Assembly: GCA_027919835.1 (NCBI GenBank) | Contig: JANVFP010000047.1 | Location: 186,001-250,000 of the forward strand | DNA from: Lentinula raphanica | Taxonomy: Eukaryota; Basidiomycota; Agaricomycetes; Agaricales; Omphalotaceae | Reading direction: 5' to 3' | Length of the DNA: 64,000 nt | Shown: piece after piece, positions 23,523 through 33,065 of the stretch | How positions within the stretch are numbered: position 1 is the first letter of the stretch | Layout: each line of letters opens with the position of its first letter | Made by a program: the position numbers and the translations under genes | The notes under the pieces: generated by a model | Seen by the model: only the letters and a program-made list of their open reading frames with translations | Database searches by the model: none | What the model was told of the DNA's origin: nothing

Positions 23523-25285
23523 ATGGTCAGAAGAAAATCATCTATCACAATGCTCAGCAACATAGAGTGGGCCGATTACTTAGTGCTCGTGCTTGTGCTC
23601 AACACCGCTACTCTAGACAGGACCCAGCTCATCATCTTGCCGGTCCATTCTTGCCCCAAACGTTCGTCTGTCTTCTCACTTTTACTCCTGCATGAACTCA
23701 CAAGTTCTCAACCAGCCCTGTTGGCTCTCTCACACCAGAGAGAAGCGCTTCTCCAAACGTTAAGCTACGACATCAACCACGACATGTAAATTCTTACCTT
23801 CGCTGGGCTGTTATACCAGGTATGTCCGTCGCGTCGGTGTTTGCGCGTTCGTATCGAGTCTACTGTCTAATGCTTACTTCTTTCTTCAGCGGCATCGTTG
23901 AAAGTCCTCCTTGTACCATTAATACTCTACGTCAACTGGGAACTAGTGTCTCCTTTCCTCGTTCAGTTCATACCCCAAGGAAACGACTACTTTTCCTCCG
24001 AGCTTTCCAACCCATTCGCACCTTTTTTCTTGCTTGCACACCGCGTTCCTTCCTCGACCGACAAGGACCCGCGTTACCAAAAAGGCTGGTCAGACCTCAT
24101 CTTCATCGCGTACTACGTCGTTTTCTGGTCCTTGATACGTCAAAGCCTCACAATTTATGTATTTAAACCTCTCGCGCGTTATTTTGGTATCAAGAAGGAG
24201 CAAAAGCTGGACCGTTTCGCGGAGCAAGGATATGCGATGGTCTATTTCGCTGTCATGGGTGCTTGGGGCTATGTGCGTAGCTATGATCATTGAGAGCACA
24301 GCGACGAACTCATCTCCTTTTCTGTATCATGCAGCGTATCATGGGACAACTTCCTACGTGGTGGTATCGCACTGAAGCGTTCTGGATAGACTACCCTCAT
24401 TGGGATATGAAGCCCGAGCTTAAACGATACTATCTCATGCAAATGTCATACTGGGTTCAGCAACTCCTGGTTCTTGTTCTCGGGTTAGAGAAGCCACGAA
24501 AGGATTACTATGAGCTTGTTGCCCATCATATAGTCACTATATGGCTTGTCGGGTGAGTTGACAGATACTGGAGAGTTCCTGTTCTCACGTCGTATTCATA
24601 GCTGGAGTTATCTCATCAACCTCACTCTGATTGGGAACGCGGTATATATGAGCATGGATATCCCAGACACATTCTTAGCTGTGATACAGGCTTTCGCTAT
24701 CGTCCTCGAGCCTTACTCATGCGCGGATTGCTTCTAGTTTTCGAAAATCCTCAACTATCTCCGTGCCGAACGCGCCAAGATCGTGTCCTTCGTGGTTTTC
24801 ACGTTCATCTGGACGTGAGTCTTCGCGTTGATTATTTCATCTCTTGCCTTACTCAAATCTGTCTGCCAAGTTACTTCCGCCATATTCTCAACTTCTATAT
24901 CCTGTATTCTGTGTGGTTCGAGTATGACTTGATTCCGTGAGTGGTCTGTCACCTCCCTATCGCCTCACCTGGACCTTTATCTAGTGAATCATCAAAAGTA
25001 TGGATATGGGCCAACGGAACCTATCTGAACTGGTGGATGAAATACCAAGTATTCGCGCCTCTTCTCTTACTCCAATTCCTGAACCTATTCTGGTATTTCC
25101 TCATCATGCGTATTGCTTACCGGTGAGTTCAACTAGCAAGTTTGCGACCATGTATTCATTTCTTCCGACCCAGAGCGGCAACTAGCACCACTGTCTCTGA
25201 CGTACGTTCTGATGATGAAGACGATGGAGAGGACGAGGACGAGGACGAGGATGAGCCTGTCTCTCGGTCAAAAAAGAATGACTAA
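23523..25285 (+). CDS. LAG1: Ceramide synthase (LAG1/LAC1 family), copy A
   Basis: This is an ER multi-pass enzyme that N-acylates sphingoid bases with acyl-CoA. Exon 1 (23523-23566, MVRRKSSITMLSNI) joins exon 2 at 23716 to read DPVGSLTPERSASPN; this matches copy B, which fixes the start. The TLC domain follows: SLKVLLVPLILYVNWELVS, KGWSDLIFIAYYVVFWSLIR, FAEQGYAMVYFAVMGAWGY, the catalytic Lag1 motif YYELVAHHIVTIWLVGWSYL with the double His and then INLTLIGNAVYMSMDIPDTF, then KILNYLRAERAK and later membrane helices. The C-terminus is acidic (SDDEDDGEDEDEDEDE) and ends SRSKKND. About eight short introns interrupt it. The gene faces copy B, with ATP11 and RTF2 between them. Confidence 0.95.
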
Positions 25286-25527
25286 CCGCCACGGTTGAGT
25301 TACAAAAGTATTGTTTACAACACGGTACATGGGCAGTACCTTATGAAATACCCAGGTCGTATTATGATTACTCGCTACACACCTTGCTATGCCATTCGAT
25401 TGAGTTCGAATTTTCAGCCCACTCCAGATTTATAGCAAATCCGACATGCAATTATGTAGTACGTATGCAAGAAAGACAGAGCAGTGAAAAGGATGTGAAC
25501 AGCTTTAATGAAATCCTCCAAGACCAA

Positions 25528-26676
25528 TCACATCTGTGTACTGTACTTCAACATCTCCTGCCAATCAAACTCGGAGGGCTTGTCGTGGAAGGTCTTTAGC
25601 ATAGATTCTGCACCCTTGTCCGACCACAGATAAAACTTTTGTACATTCATCGACAAAACCTGCGCATCCTCCTGGGACAGCAGGTACCGTCCATTCTTCC
25701 CAGATCCCGGCGTGATTTCTCCTCTCAGCAACACAATTCCATGCGTACGCGCCAGATCAGTGTAGTGCGTCAAGACGAGATACGGTGTAGCAAACGAGTT
25801 GCGCATCTTGTACTCTTGCAAGGGGGTAAACAAGATGGTGGAAACCGGAGGGTTGGTCAGTCCATCGACAGCTTGGGCTTGGGAGGTATGTGTGGACGGA
25901 CGGACGAACGGGTCTGATTCGCCAGCTAAAGGTATTGGCGGAGACTCGTGGAAGGCCCATTGCATGAAGAAGAATTCGTACGGGGCTTCCACTGTTGGTG
26001 CTGTATCGGGACTGGCCTCGGGAATGGGTCGAGGGACTGGAAGGACGAAGGAAGGATATTGGGATGCAATGGCTGTCATCTTTTCGTACGACTCCAGGGG
26101 TATTGTTGCACATAGGTATCCCCTGCCGGTGCCCTCTGAACGAGAAGCATGGTACGCTGTCCAGAGAGCTGAGATTTGAGTGGCATTCACAGAGACAATT
26201 CGAGGAAGATTGAGGATCGAATCGAGGGACTGTAATGGTATGCTGAATGTAGTAGTGCAATGAAAGTTGAGAATGGTCGAACGCACCTTGATTGGAGAGC
26301 TGTCTTTCCGTGATATACTTGTAGCTCCTGATTGAGGGACCGGGGATGGTTTTATTTCTTCTGCTGCCTTCCTCAAACGAATGGCCTCGTCGTTGGCTTC
26401 ACGGATTCTTTTTCGTTCTTCATCCTGCAGCTCTTTTGCTTTGTCTTTGAGACTAGAAAGGGTTAATCCTTGCCTGTATAATTTCGGACATCGTCTCGAT
26501 TAGTGGATACAAAGGGCATATACATACGGTCAAACACCTCACTCCTGAGCTCGTAAACGCAGTTTATCTGCGTATTTGGATTCAAAATCTTGATTGTTGT
26601 GGAAGGCTCTGCGCGCAATGTTCAAGCGAGGCAGAAATGGACGACGCGCGAAATTTTGAAGGACATGGTGGTGCAT
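25528..26676 (-). CDS. ATP11: ATP11, F1-ATPase assembly chaperone
   Basis: Atp11 binds the free beta subunit of mitochondrial F1-ATPase during assembly. The proposed start is the ATG at 26674-26676 (MHHHVLQNFARRPFLPRL), followed by a basic presequence-like region and then FESKYADKLRLRAQE, the start of the conserved domain. An exon with EANDEAIRLRKAAEEIKPSP follows, and the final exon includes ISALWTAYHASRSEGTGRGY, YEFFFMQWAFHESPPIP, FTPLQEYKMRNSFATPYLVL and VQKFYLWSDKGAESMLKTFH. The last exon alone covers 282 codons. An in-frame ATG 13 codons upstream is possible but would not improve the presequence. It is tail-to-tail with ceramide synthase A (242 bp) and lies 102 bp after the RTF2 stop. 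Confidence 0.92.
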
Positions 26677-26778
26677 GAAGAAGAGATTGCATATCACACG
26701 GTCTCCAAATCGCATGAACTCAGAATAAATCAACTTCATAACTACATACAAAGACACAATGTACACTACAAAACACAT

Positions 26779-27818
26779 TCAAGCATACCTCGTGAAGGTC
26801 CCCCTGGTCATGAATGTCTCATTTCTAGATGACTTTCCGTCTCCATACAGACTCTTAACCGCATCGCTCATGGTTGCTTTCCTCTTCGCTTCCTCCATAG
26901 CAAGCGCAGCACGGCTGGCGGCAGCTATCGATGAATGCATTGTGGGTAGAGCCTTCTTCTTGGCAGGAGCCTCTGGTTCATCCGACGATGATACATTCTT
27001 CCGCTTCTTTGACTTCTTAGGTTCCTTTGAACGTTGCAACTCCATCTTTTCCCGCATGCGCGCTTCTTCTTCCGGTGAAGGGTTCAACATGACCACGTCT
27101 TCCTTTAGGGAAAACTTGGTTGCACATTGGGGACAGATTTCCAGCTCCGGTTCAGGAGAGGGCTCGGATTCTGAGGACGATTGATTCTTCTCCTTTGCCG
27201 TTGATGAAGCGCTGACAACGGTCTTCAATCCGGCTTGGGAGAAGACACAACCACACGTGGAAATGTACACAAAGGGTTGAACACCGTTCATCTCTTTCAG
27301 ATTAAGAGGGCAGACGAAAGGTGACCGAGAAGTGAGGTCTAAGGAGACGGAGGGGGGCATACTGGGATTGGGGGTCAGTTTGAGTGTTTTGACATCCTGG
27401 AAAGACATTAGTTAGAGCTCATCGACAATTGGAATGATATATCGCACCTTTAACGATCGGATATGGCCGCATATCCTCTCACCGTCTCCATAAGCAGCCT
27501 TGTCTAACAAATATTCTAATATAGAATCCTTGTTGTAGAGTTTGCCAAGAGCGCAGGAAACGATGGGATCTTGTAGTGGTCGCTAAACAGGGCGACAAAG
27601 GTTAGCCTTCCAGGACGAAAGATGACAATACAAAGACAAACCTTGGATAGAGCACAGAAGAACCATTTCGCGCGGGTTTGGTTGGCTTTATCAGCCTGTT
27701 CTGCCTGTGTTGTCCGTTAATACTTGGGTGGTCAAATTGGACAGACATTGTAACACACCTTGGCTTTGGTTCGAACCAAATCCCGACGATCAGGGATACT
27801 TCCACCATCATTACCCAT
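26779..27818 (-). CDS. RTF2: RTF2, replication termination factor 2
   Basis: Rtf2 (Pfam Rtf2/DUF602) acts at stalled replication forks in fission yeast and in human cells. The start is the ATG at 27816-27818 (MGNDGGSIPDRRDLVRTKAK). The next exons read RAKWFFCALSKRPLQDPIVS and LYNKDSILEYLLDKAAYGDG, the first RING-like zinc-binding half. The large exon (27408-26779) has SPFVCPLNLKEMNGVQPFVY, ISTCGCVFSQAGLK and ELEICPQCATKFSLKEDVVM with the second Cys set, then LNPSPEEEARMREKMELQRS, a Lys/Ser-rich nuclear-localisation-like linker, and the C-terminal VKSLYGDGKSSRNETFMTRG. Domain order and length match the family. Confidence 0.93.
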
Positions 27819-27950
27819 GTTGAGAGATGTAAAAGAGTTGGTTTGAGTACAAGAGGTGGAATTAAATTGAGGGAAGGTCAGAAGGAGACTAAAATGGTCA
27901 GAAAGTGACAAGGAGTCCGTGGGAGTTCTTGAACCGCACTCAACCGTGTA

Positions 27951-28016
27951 TATAAGCGCTCATATAAGCGCCAGGTGTGCGAATGGGTTGACCCTGGGTT
28001 GACCCAAGGTTGACCC
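27951..28016. repeat. Two short tandem motifs upstream of RTF2
   Basis: TATAAGCGC occurs at 27951-27959 and 27963-27971 (period 12). GGGTTGACCC occurs at 27985-27994 and 27996-28005, with a variant AGGTTGACCC at 28007-28016 (period 11). The second motif is an inverted repeat (GGGT-TG-ACCC), as expected of a site for a dimeric regulator. They lie 130-200 bp upstream of the RTF2 start codon and downstream of the ceramide synthase B stop, so they fit an RTF2 promoter better than a terminator. Confidence 0.6.
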
Positions 28017-28079
28017 GCATGATGTAGATAGTTTACAACCGAGCTATCTCTATAAATAGTAGGCGACCCACGCAATATC

Positions 28080-29797
28080 TTAGTCCTCTTTCAGAGATTG
28101 TGGCTTTGTTTCTTCTCCGTCATCCTCATCATCGGAGCGTACGTCGTCAACCTCGTTTCCAACCACAGCTCTGGACGTCGATATCGCTTCAGTAGTTGAT
28201 CGTGAAAACACATGCACACAATCAACAGCTCACCGATGAAGAACACGCATTATCAGAAAGTACCAGAAGAGATTCAGGAACTGAAGCAACAGCAAGGGCG
28301 TGAAAACTTGGTATTTCATCCACCAGTTGAGGTAGGTCCCATTGGCCCATACCCACACCTTCGACGATTCCCTGGACCAGCCGGTGAGTGTGGTCGATCC
28401 TGAGCATAGCTACACTCACGGTATCATGTCATATTCGAACCAAACAGAGTAGAGGATATAAAAATTGAGAATGTGGCGGAAGTACCTTTCAGAATTAGTT
28501 CAGCTGAGTATACTTAAGGAAAGTTTCGAGGAATTTGACTCACGTCCAAATAAATATAAAAATGACGAAGGATACTACTTTGGCGCGGTCTGCACGAAGA
28601 TAGTTCAGCAACTTGGAGAACTAGAAACGAATGTCAATGAGTGAAGTGATAGCTGGAGCTCTGAAATCGTTTACAGCAAAGAATGAATCCGGGATATCCA
28701 TGCTCATGTATACTGCGTTTCCAATCAGAGTCAGGTTGATGAGGTAACTCCAGCTATGAAGAAACTCGAAGATGAGGATACAATGGCGTCGAATCACATT
28801 TCATATAAACGAACCCGACTAGCCATATAGTCACTATGTGGTGGGCGACCAGTTCATAGTGATCTTTACGCGGCTTCTCCAGTTCAAGAACAAGGACCAA
28901 AAGTTGCTGAATCCAATAGGCCATATGCATGAGATAGTATCGTTTGAGTTCTGGCTTCATGTCCCAATGAGGATAGTCTATCCAGAATGCATCGGTGCGA
29001 TACCACCAAGTAGGAAGTTGACCCATGATACGCTAGAAAATAGGTATTGAGAATTCGTCGGTGCTACGCAAAGATGACTTACATATCCCCAAGCCCCCAT
29101 GAGACCAAAATACACCATAGCATACCCCTGTTCCGCAAAACGATCCAGCTTTTGCTTCTTGATTCCACAGTAGCGCGCGAAAGGGATGAATACGTAGATG
29201 GACAAACTCTGGCGCACAAAGGACCAGAAGACGACATAGTACGCGATGAAGAGGAGATCAGACCAACCCTTTTGGTAGCGTGGATCGTCAATACTCGAGG
29301 AAGGAACACGATTTGAGAGGAGGAAGAATCGGGTGAATGGGTTAGGGAGGTCGGGGGAAATTTGAGGAATCAGCTGAACGAGGATAGGGGAGACAAGAAC
29401 CCAGATGAGAGAGAGAATGACGGGTACAAGGAGAACTCTCAGTGAGATAGCTGTAGAAGTAGAGTGAAATCCCAACAAATCAAACGGACAAGCTCGTTAC
29501 CTGGGATAACAGCCCAGCGAAGATGAGAATTCACAGTTCGCGGCCTATGTCGTCGCACGTCTGGAGAATTACTTCTCTCTGGTGTCAAGGAGCCAAGTGG
29601 ACTGAGAGCAGCAAGTTGGAATAGATAATAAGAGTAGAAACTGGAAACAAGCAAACGTTTGAGGCAAAAAAGGACCAGTTATATGATGAGCTGGGTCCTT
29701 TCTAAACGATTGTATTCAACGTTGCAATCGAAACCAATTATCAAAGAAATTACTCAATATTAGTGAGAGCTGACAGTGACTTTCTTCTCTTGACCAT
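28080..29797 (-). CDS. LAC1: Ceramide synthase (LAG1/LAC1 family), copy B
   Basis: This is a second TLC-domain ceramide synthase, on the opposite strand to copy A. Exon 1 starts at the ATG 29795-29797 (MVKRRKSLSALTNI) and joins DPLGSLTPERSNSPDVR, the same exon junction and phase as copy A. Then SLRVLLVPVILSLIWVLVS, KGWSDLLFIAYYVVFWSFVR, FAEQGYAMVYFGLMGAWGY, MGQLPTWWYRTDAFWIDYPH, and the Lag1 motif HYELVAHHIVTIWLVGWSYL. The C-terminus is acidic (VDDVRSDDEDDGEETK) and ends LKED. In the segment from KGWSD to AWGY I count 54 identical residues of 63 aligned with copy A. The symbol follows the yeast pair only as a label; which copy is closer to LAG1 or LAC1 cannot be told here. It is divergent from thymidylate synthase across 134 bp. 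Confidence 0.94.
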
Positions 29798-29931
29798 TCT
29801 ATTTTGTCTGCAAAAAGTATCCAGGACCTCCTCGCAGAGTTCCCAGTGTTGTTTGGCTGATGGTTTGTTGAAATCCCTCCGTGAGAAATTCAGTCAAGCT
29901 GCTTCAGCACCACCACATTCGCGTAAAACCC
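29798..29931. promoter_or_regulatory. Short shared promoter region, ceramide synthase B / thymidylate synthase
   Basis: Only 134 bp separate the two start codons on opposite strands. Both starts are supported, one by the paralogue's N-terminus and the other by the frame into the thymidylate synthase domain, so the core promoters must be packed into this gap or overlap coding sequence. No canonical TATA box is evident. Confidence 0.45.
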
Positions 29932-30972
29932 ATGGAGAATAACACCACACCAGCGACAAACGGACGCGTCGTTGCCAAAGACACTCAACCCACTCATCAT
30001 GCCGACCGTGCCCATGATGAATATCAGTACTTAGATCTTATCCGAGGCGTCATTGACACTGGAGATATTCGTCCAGATCGCACAGGAACAGGCACTATAG
30101 CTCTTTTCGCCCCCCAAAATCTTCGATTTTCTCTCGCGAACTCTACTCTACCTCTCCTCACCACGAAACGCACCTTTCTGAGAGGGATCATTGAAGAACT
30201 ACTCTGGTTCGTTCACGGCTGCACAGATTCTACGATTTTGTCGCAAAAGGGCGTCAAAATATGGGACGGAAACGGTTCAAAGTCCTTCTTGGAAGGACGT
30301 GGACTAGGACACAGACGTGAAGGGGACTTGGGTCCCGTTTACGGCTTTCAGTGGAGACATTTTGGCGCAGAATACAAGGATTGCGATGGAGACTACACTG
30401 GGCAGGGTGTCGACCAACTGCGTGAATGTATCCAGAAGATCAAAGAGAATCCTACCGATCGTAGAATCATCATGAGCGCATGGAATCCTAAAGGTACGTA
30501 TCACGTCGCATTGTCGCGTTCTATCTTTCGCGTCTGAACGACCGATGCCTCTTCCGTAGATATACCACTCATGGCACTTCCACCTTGCCATCTTCTGTGC
30601 CAATTCTACGTCCACCTCCCACCGCCCGATAGCAATCAGAAACCCAAGCTCTCATGCCTGATGTACCAAAGATCCGCCGACCTTGGGCTCGGTATCCCAT
30701 TCAACATCGCTTCATATGCGCTCCTCACACATATGATTGCCCGAGTCACTGATACTGAAGCTCACGAACTCATCATCCAGCTTGGCGATGCTCACGTGTA
30801 TCGCGATCATGTTGATGCCTTGAAGACACAACTCGAACGCGAACCTAGGGCTTTCCCTAAATTGAGGTGGAACCGAGAGGAGATTAACGACATAGAAGAT
30901 TTTGTGTATAATGATTTCCTAGTGGAAGGATATAATCCTCATCCTTCGATCGCAATGAAGATGAGTGTATAG
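29932..30972 (+). CDS. TMP1: Thymidylate synthase
   Basis: This enzyme converts dUMP to dTMP using methylene-tetrahydrofolate, the only de novo dTMP source in most cells. Exons 29932-30493 and 30560-30972 give 325 codons (324 residues). Motifs: [93 protein letters not shown], and [11 protein letters not shown] with the catalytic Cys. Then [40 protein letters not shown] and the C-terminus [13 protein letters not shown], with the terminal Val typical of the family. The start [11 protein letters not shown] is an in-frame ATG with a short basidiomycete-type extension. The intron (30494-30559) falls between NPK and DIPL. Confidence 0.97.
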
Positions 30973-31256
30973 GGCGTTTTAAGTGATATTTTGTATGTAC
31001 ATTCATTCCTGTACTCATTACCATGAATGTATAGCGCATTGTATGTTTTACGAGTGCTGGTAACCTCAGTGGGTAGTGTATTCTTGACTCTATTCATGCA
31101 AAGGAGTGACTGTGCTACAAACGTTATCCTGCGCGCCTGGGATTCTCGCCTCATCACGCTACAATGCCCCCTCATCGGCGATACCAATGTCAGTCAGTGC
31201 CTCATTTCGAAGCCTCCAACTCGACACGTTATTCTCCTATGATTCGCGGTATAATA

Positions 31257-31870
31257 CCTGACCTGGGACTCCCAACGGTCTTGAAAATTTATTGTGTCCC
31301 CGTCAGCTGGATGCAGGTATGTACTCATCTGGTTGATACAAATGGCGTTGGATGATGATTATCTTTATGTTTTCAAAGATGTGAACATACTCGAGTCTCA
31401 TAGCATTGGGCACCCGGCAGTGCATTGAAATCTTTTCGAAAAACTTACAGCCTGCTCCCATCGCTCGATAAATATGATTACTCATTCTTGCAAAGCTTGA
31501 CCCAGGCAACTGCGTAACATTCAGCAACCCTTTAGCTTCATGCTTGATGTAATGAAAAACCGCTGACCTTGTGTTATGGATTCGCTCCAACATCGCGCCA
31601 TATAAGCCGAGCAATGAGCTGCGGCAGTGTCATTGTCCTCACCTATATGATCGCCCGAGACACAATCTACGAGTCTGACTAGGGAGACTACTGAAGTCCG
31701 ATAGTGCATCAATCCGGCTTGGCGATCCTTGAAGGATACAACTTGAGTGCGAACTTGAGACTGTTTCTAAATGAGAACGCTCATCCTTCAACACTGAGAT
31801 ACATCTTTGGGAGATTGTACATTCCTTCCTGTACTTACTATGGATAGTGTATTGTATACTACAGATGATG
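31257..31870 (+). pseudogene. Decayed thymidylate synthase copy downstream of the intact gene
   Basis: Several blocks match the intact thymidylate synthase in the same order. 31536-31590 resembles the stretch encoding [40 protein letters not shown] (31636-31655) matches the exon-2 stretch encoding LLTHMIARV, and the CTTGGCGAT block near 31718-31727 matches that encoding QLGDAHV. The matches continue into the 3' flank: 31815-31856 resembles the 30990-31043 region just after the intact stop. Stops and indels break every frame (for example TGA and TAA within 31536-31620), so it cannot encode the enzyme. Matches left of about 31450 are weaker and the 5' limit is uncertain. Shared 3' flank points to a tandem DNA duplication, not a retrocopy. 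Confidence 0.75.
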
Positions 31871-32258
31871 ATTGATGGAAGAGCTGGAAGACATTGGAAG
31901 CTGGAGAGCTTGTTGTAGTATGGAACACAGTATTGATCGTATCTGTTGATGAAAATTGGATTTCGTGTTTTGAAGTCATCTTTCGAACGAGATTCCGACA
32001 CTACTGGGGCTCCGGCTCCATATCAGTGGCGATTTTCCTCCTGGTCATGTTCTTGAGAGACTTCGTGCGAAGGAGAGTGGGTGGAATGAACATTGTTATG
32101 CGAAACAGCTTGATGAGGAAGTCCGAGAAGAGGGTTGAACGCAGGACCCAATGAGTACTATGCAGTCGGTCGCTCGTGTACGTTCATAGCGGAATGGAAA
32201 GTATGATTCTCTTAGTCAGGTTTTTTCTTGAGAGTACTATAGGTAGCCCTCGAACCGC
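31871..32258. other. Intergenic with a short open stretch of unknown origin
   Basis: Within 31980-32154 one plus frame reads EIPTLLGLRLHISGDFPPGH and then VLERLRAKESGWNEHCYAKQ before a stop. The residue mix looks protein-like, but there is no start codon or neighbouring exon that I can join. It may be a fragment of a lost gene. Nothing else is recognised. Confidence 0.3.
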
Positions 32259-32813
32259 CTAAGGATGGAGGTCAGTCGTTGAGCACTCGCCGGATGGTTG
32301 CTGAAGAATAGGCGATAGGACGAGACGCGGTTGAGACTTGCCAGTGTTTCTACTTCCATCAGAAGTAATAGCAAGTCCTGCGAATGAAGCCTTTCTTTGT
32401 CCCACGTATGAATTCTGGTGAAGCCACTGAGGCACTAGACGTTGTAAGGCGTTCATGGTCTCATCAAGGTTTTCCGTCATATCGAGTATCTCTTTGAGGT
32501 CAGGAGTCAAGCCAGATCCAAGTGCGCGCAAGAACGGTCGTAGATGGTATGGGATCGGCGGAATGGGAGGTGGTTCAGGAGTGGCAACAGATGGCCTCTT
32601 CGCACGACGTACGACTCGAGTATTATTCGTATTCTTCTGGATCGTGTCCAAAATTGCAGCCTGTTTCGTATCGAGATTCTCTTTGAAAGACTGGTTATAA
32701 GGTGATGTCTTCGAGGAGGACGTAGTAGGCAGCCGGACTGAAGATTTGTCCTTTTGATAATGGTGTTCTCTTTTGTTCTGCTGTGAACGACTAGTAGGAC
32801 TTCCAGTCGACAT
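32259..32813 (-). CDS. Uncharacterised single-exon protein (184 aa)
   Basis: An uninterrupted frame from the ATG at 32811-32813 to a TGA at 32259-32261. The N-terminal half is Ser/Lys/Asn-rich and probably disordered (MSTGSPTSRSQQNKREHHYQ). Then follow a Pro-rich stretch (PEPPPIPPIPYHLRPFL) and a likely helical segment, LRALGSGLTPDLKEILDMTE followed by NLDETMNALQRLVPQWLHQ. No membrane segment or signal peptide. I do not recognise a family. The proline stretch next to an amphipathic helix suggests a protein-interaction role, but this is only inference. The plus strand also carries a shadow frame here. Confidence 0.55.
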   Translation of the reverse strand: MSTGSPTSRSQQNKREHHYQKDKSSVRLPTTSSSKTSPYNQSFKENLDTKQAAILDTIQKNTNNTRVVRRAKRPSVATPEPPPIPPIPYHLRPFLRALGSGLTPDLKEILDMTENLDETMNALQRLVPQWLHQNSYVGQRKASFAGLAITSDGSRNTGKSQPRLVLSPILQQPSGECSTTDLHP

Positions 32814-33065
32814 GACGGTATGTGAGGTAGTGTTGAGCGTCTAAATTCCAACTGAACTTTCTAATTATTTATTTTCCTGGAACTTGAATGAAGTCTCAAG
32901 CTCAAGGTGCATTGCATATAGCCATACTTCTCCAACGTGCATATTCCTCTAATTTACAGTACCAAGTTTGAGAATCTTACGGGTGAAATAAGGTGCTCGT
33001 CTTTTCGCTTCAACTCGAATTGGCACATGGTCAAGTGATCTTTTGTGTCTTCAATTCCAATCTCC

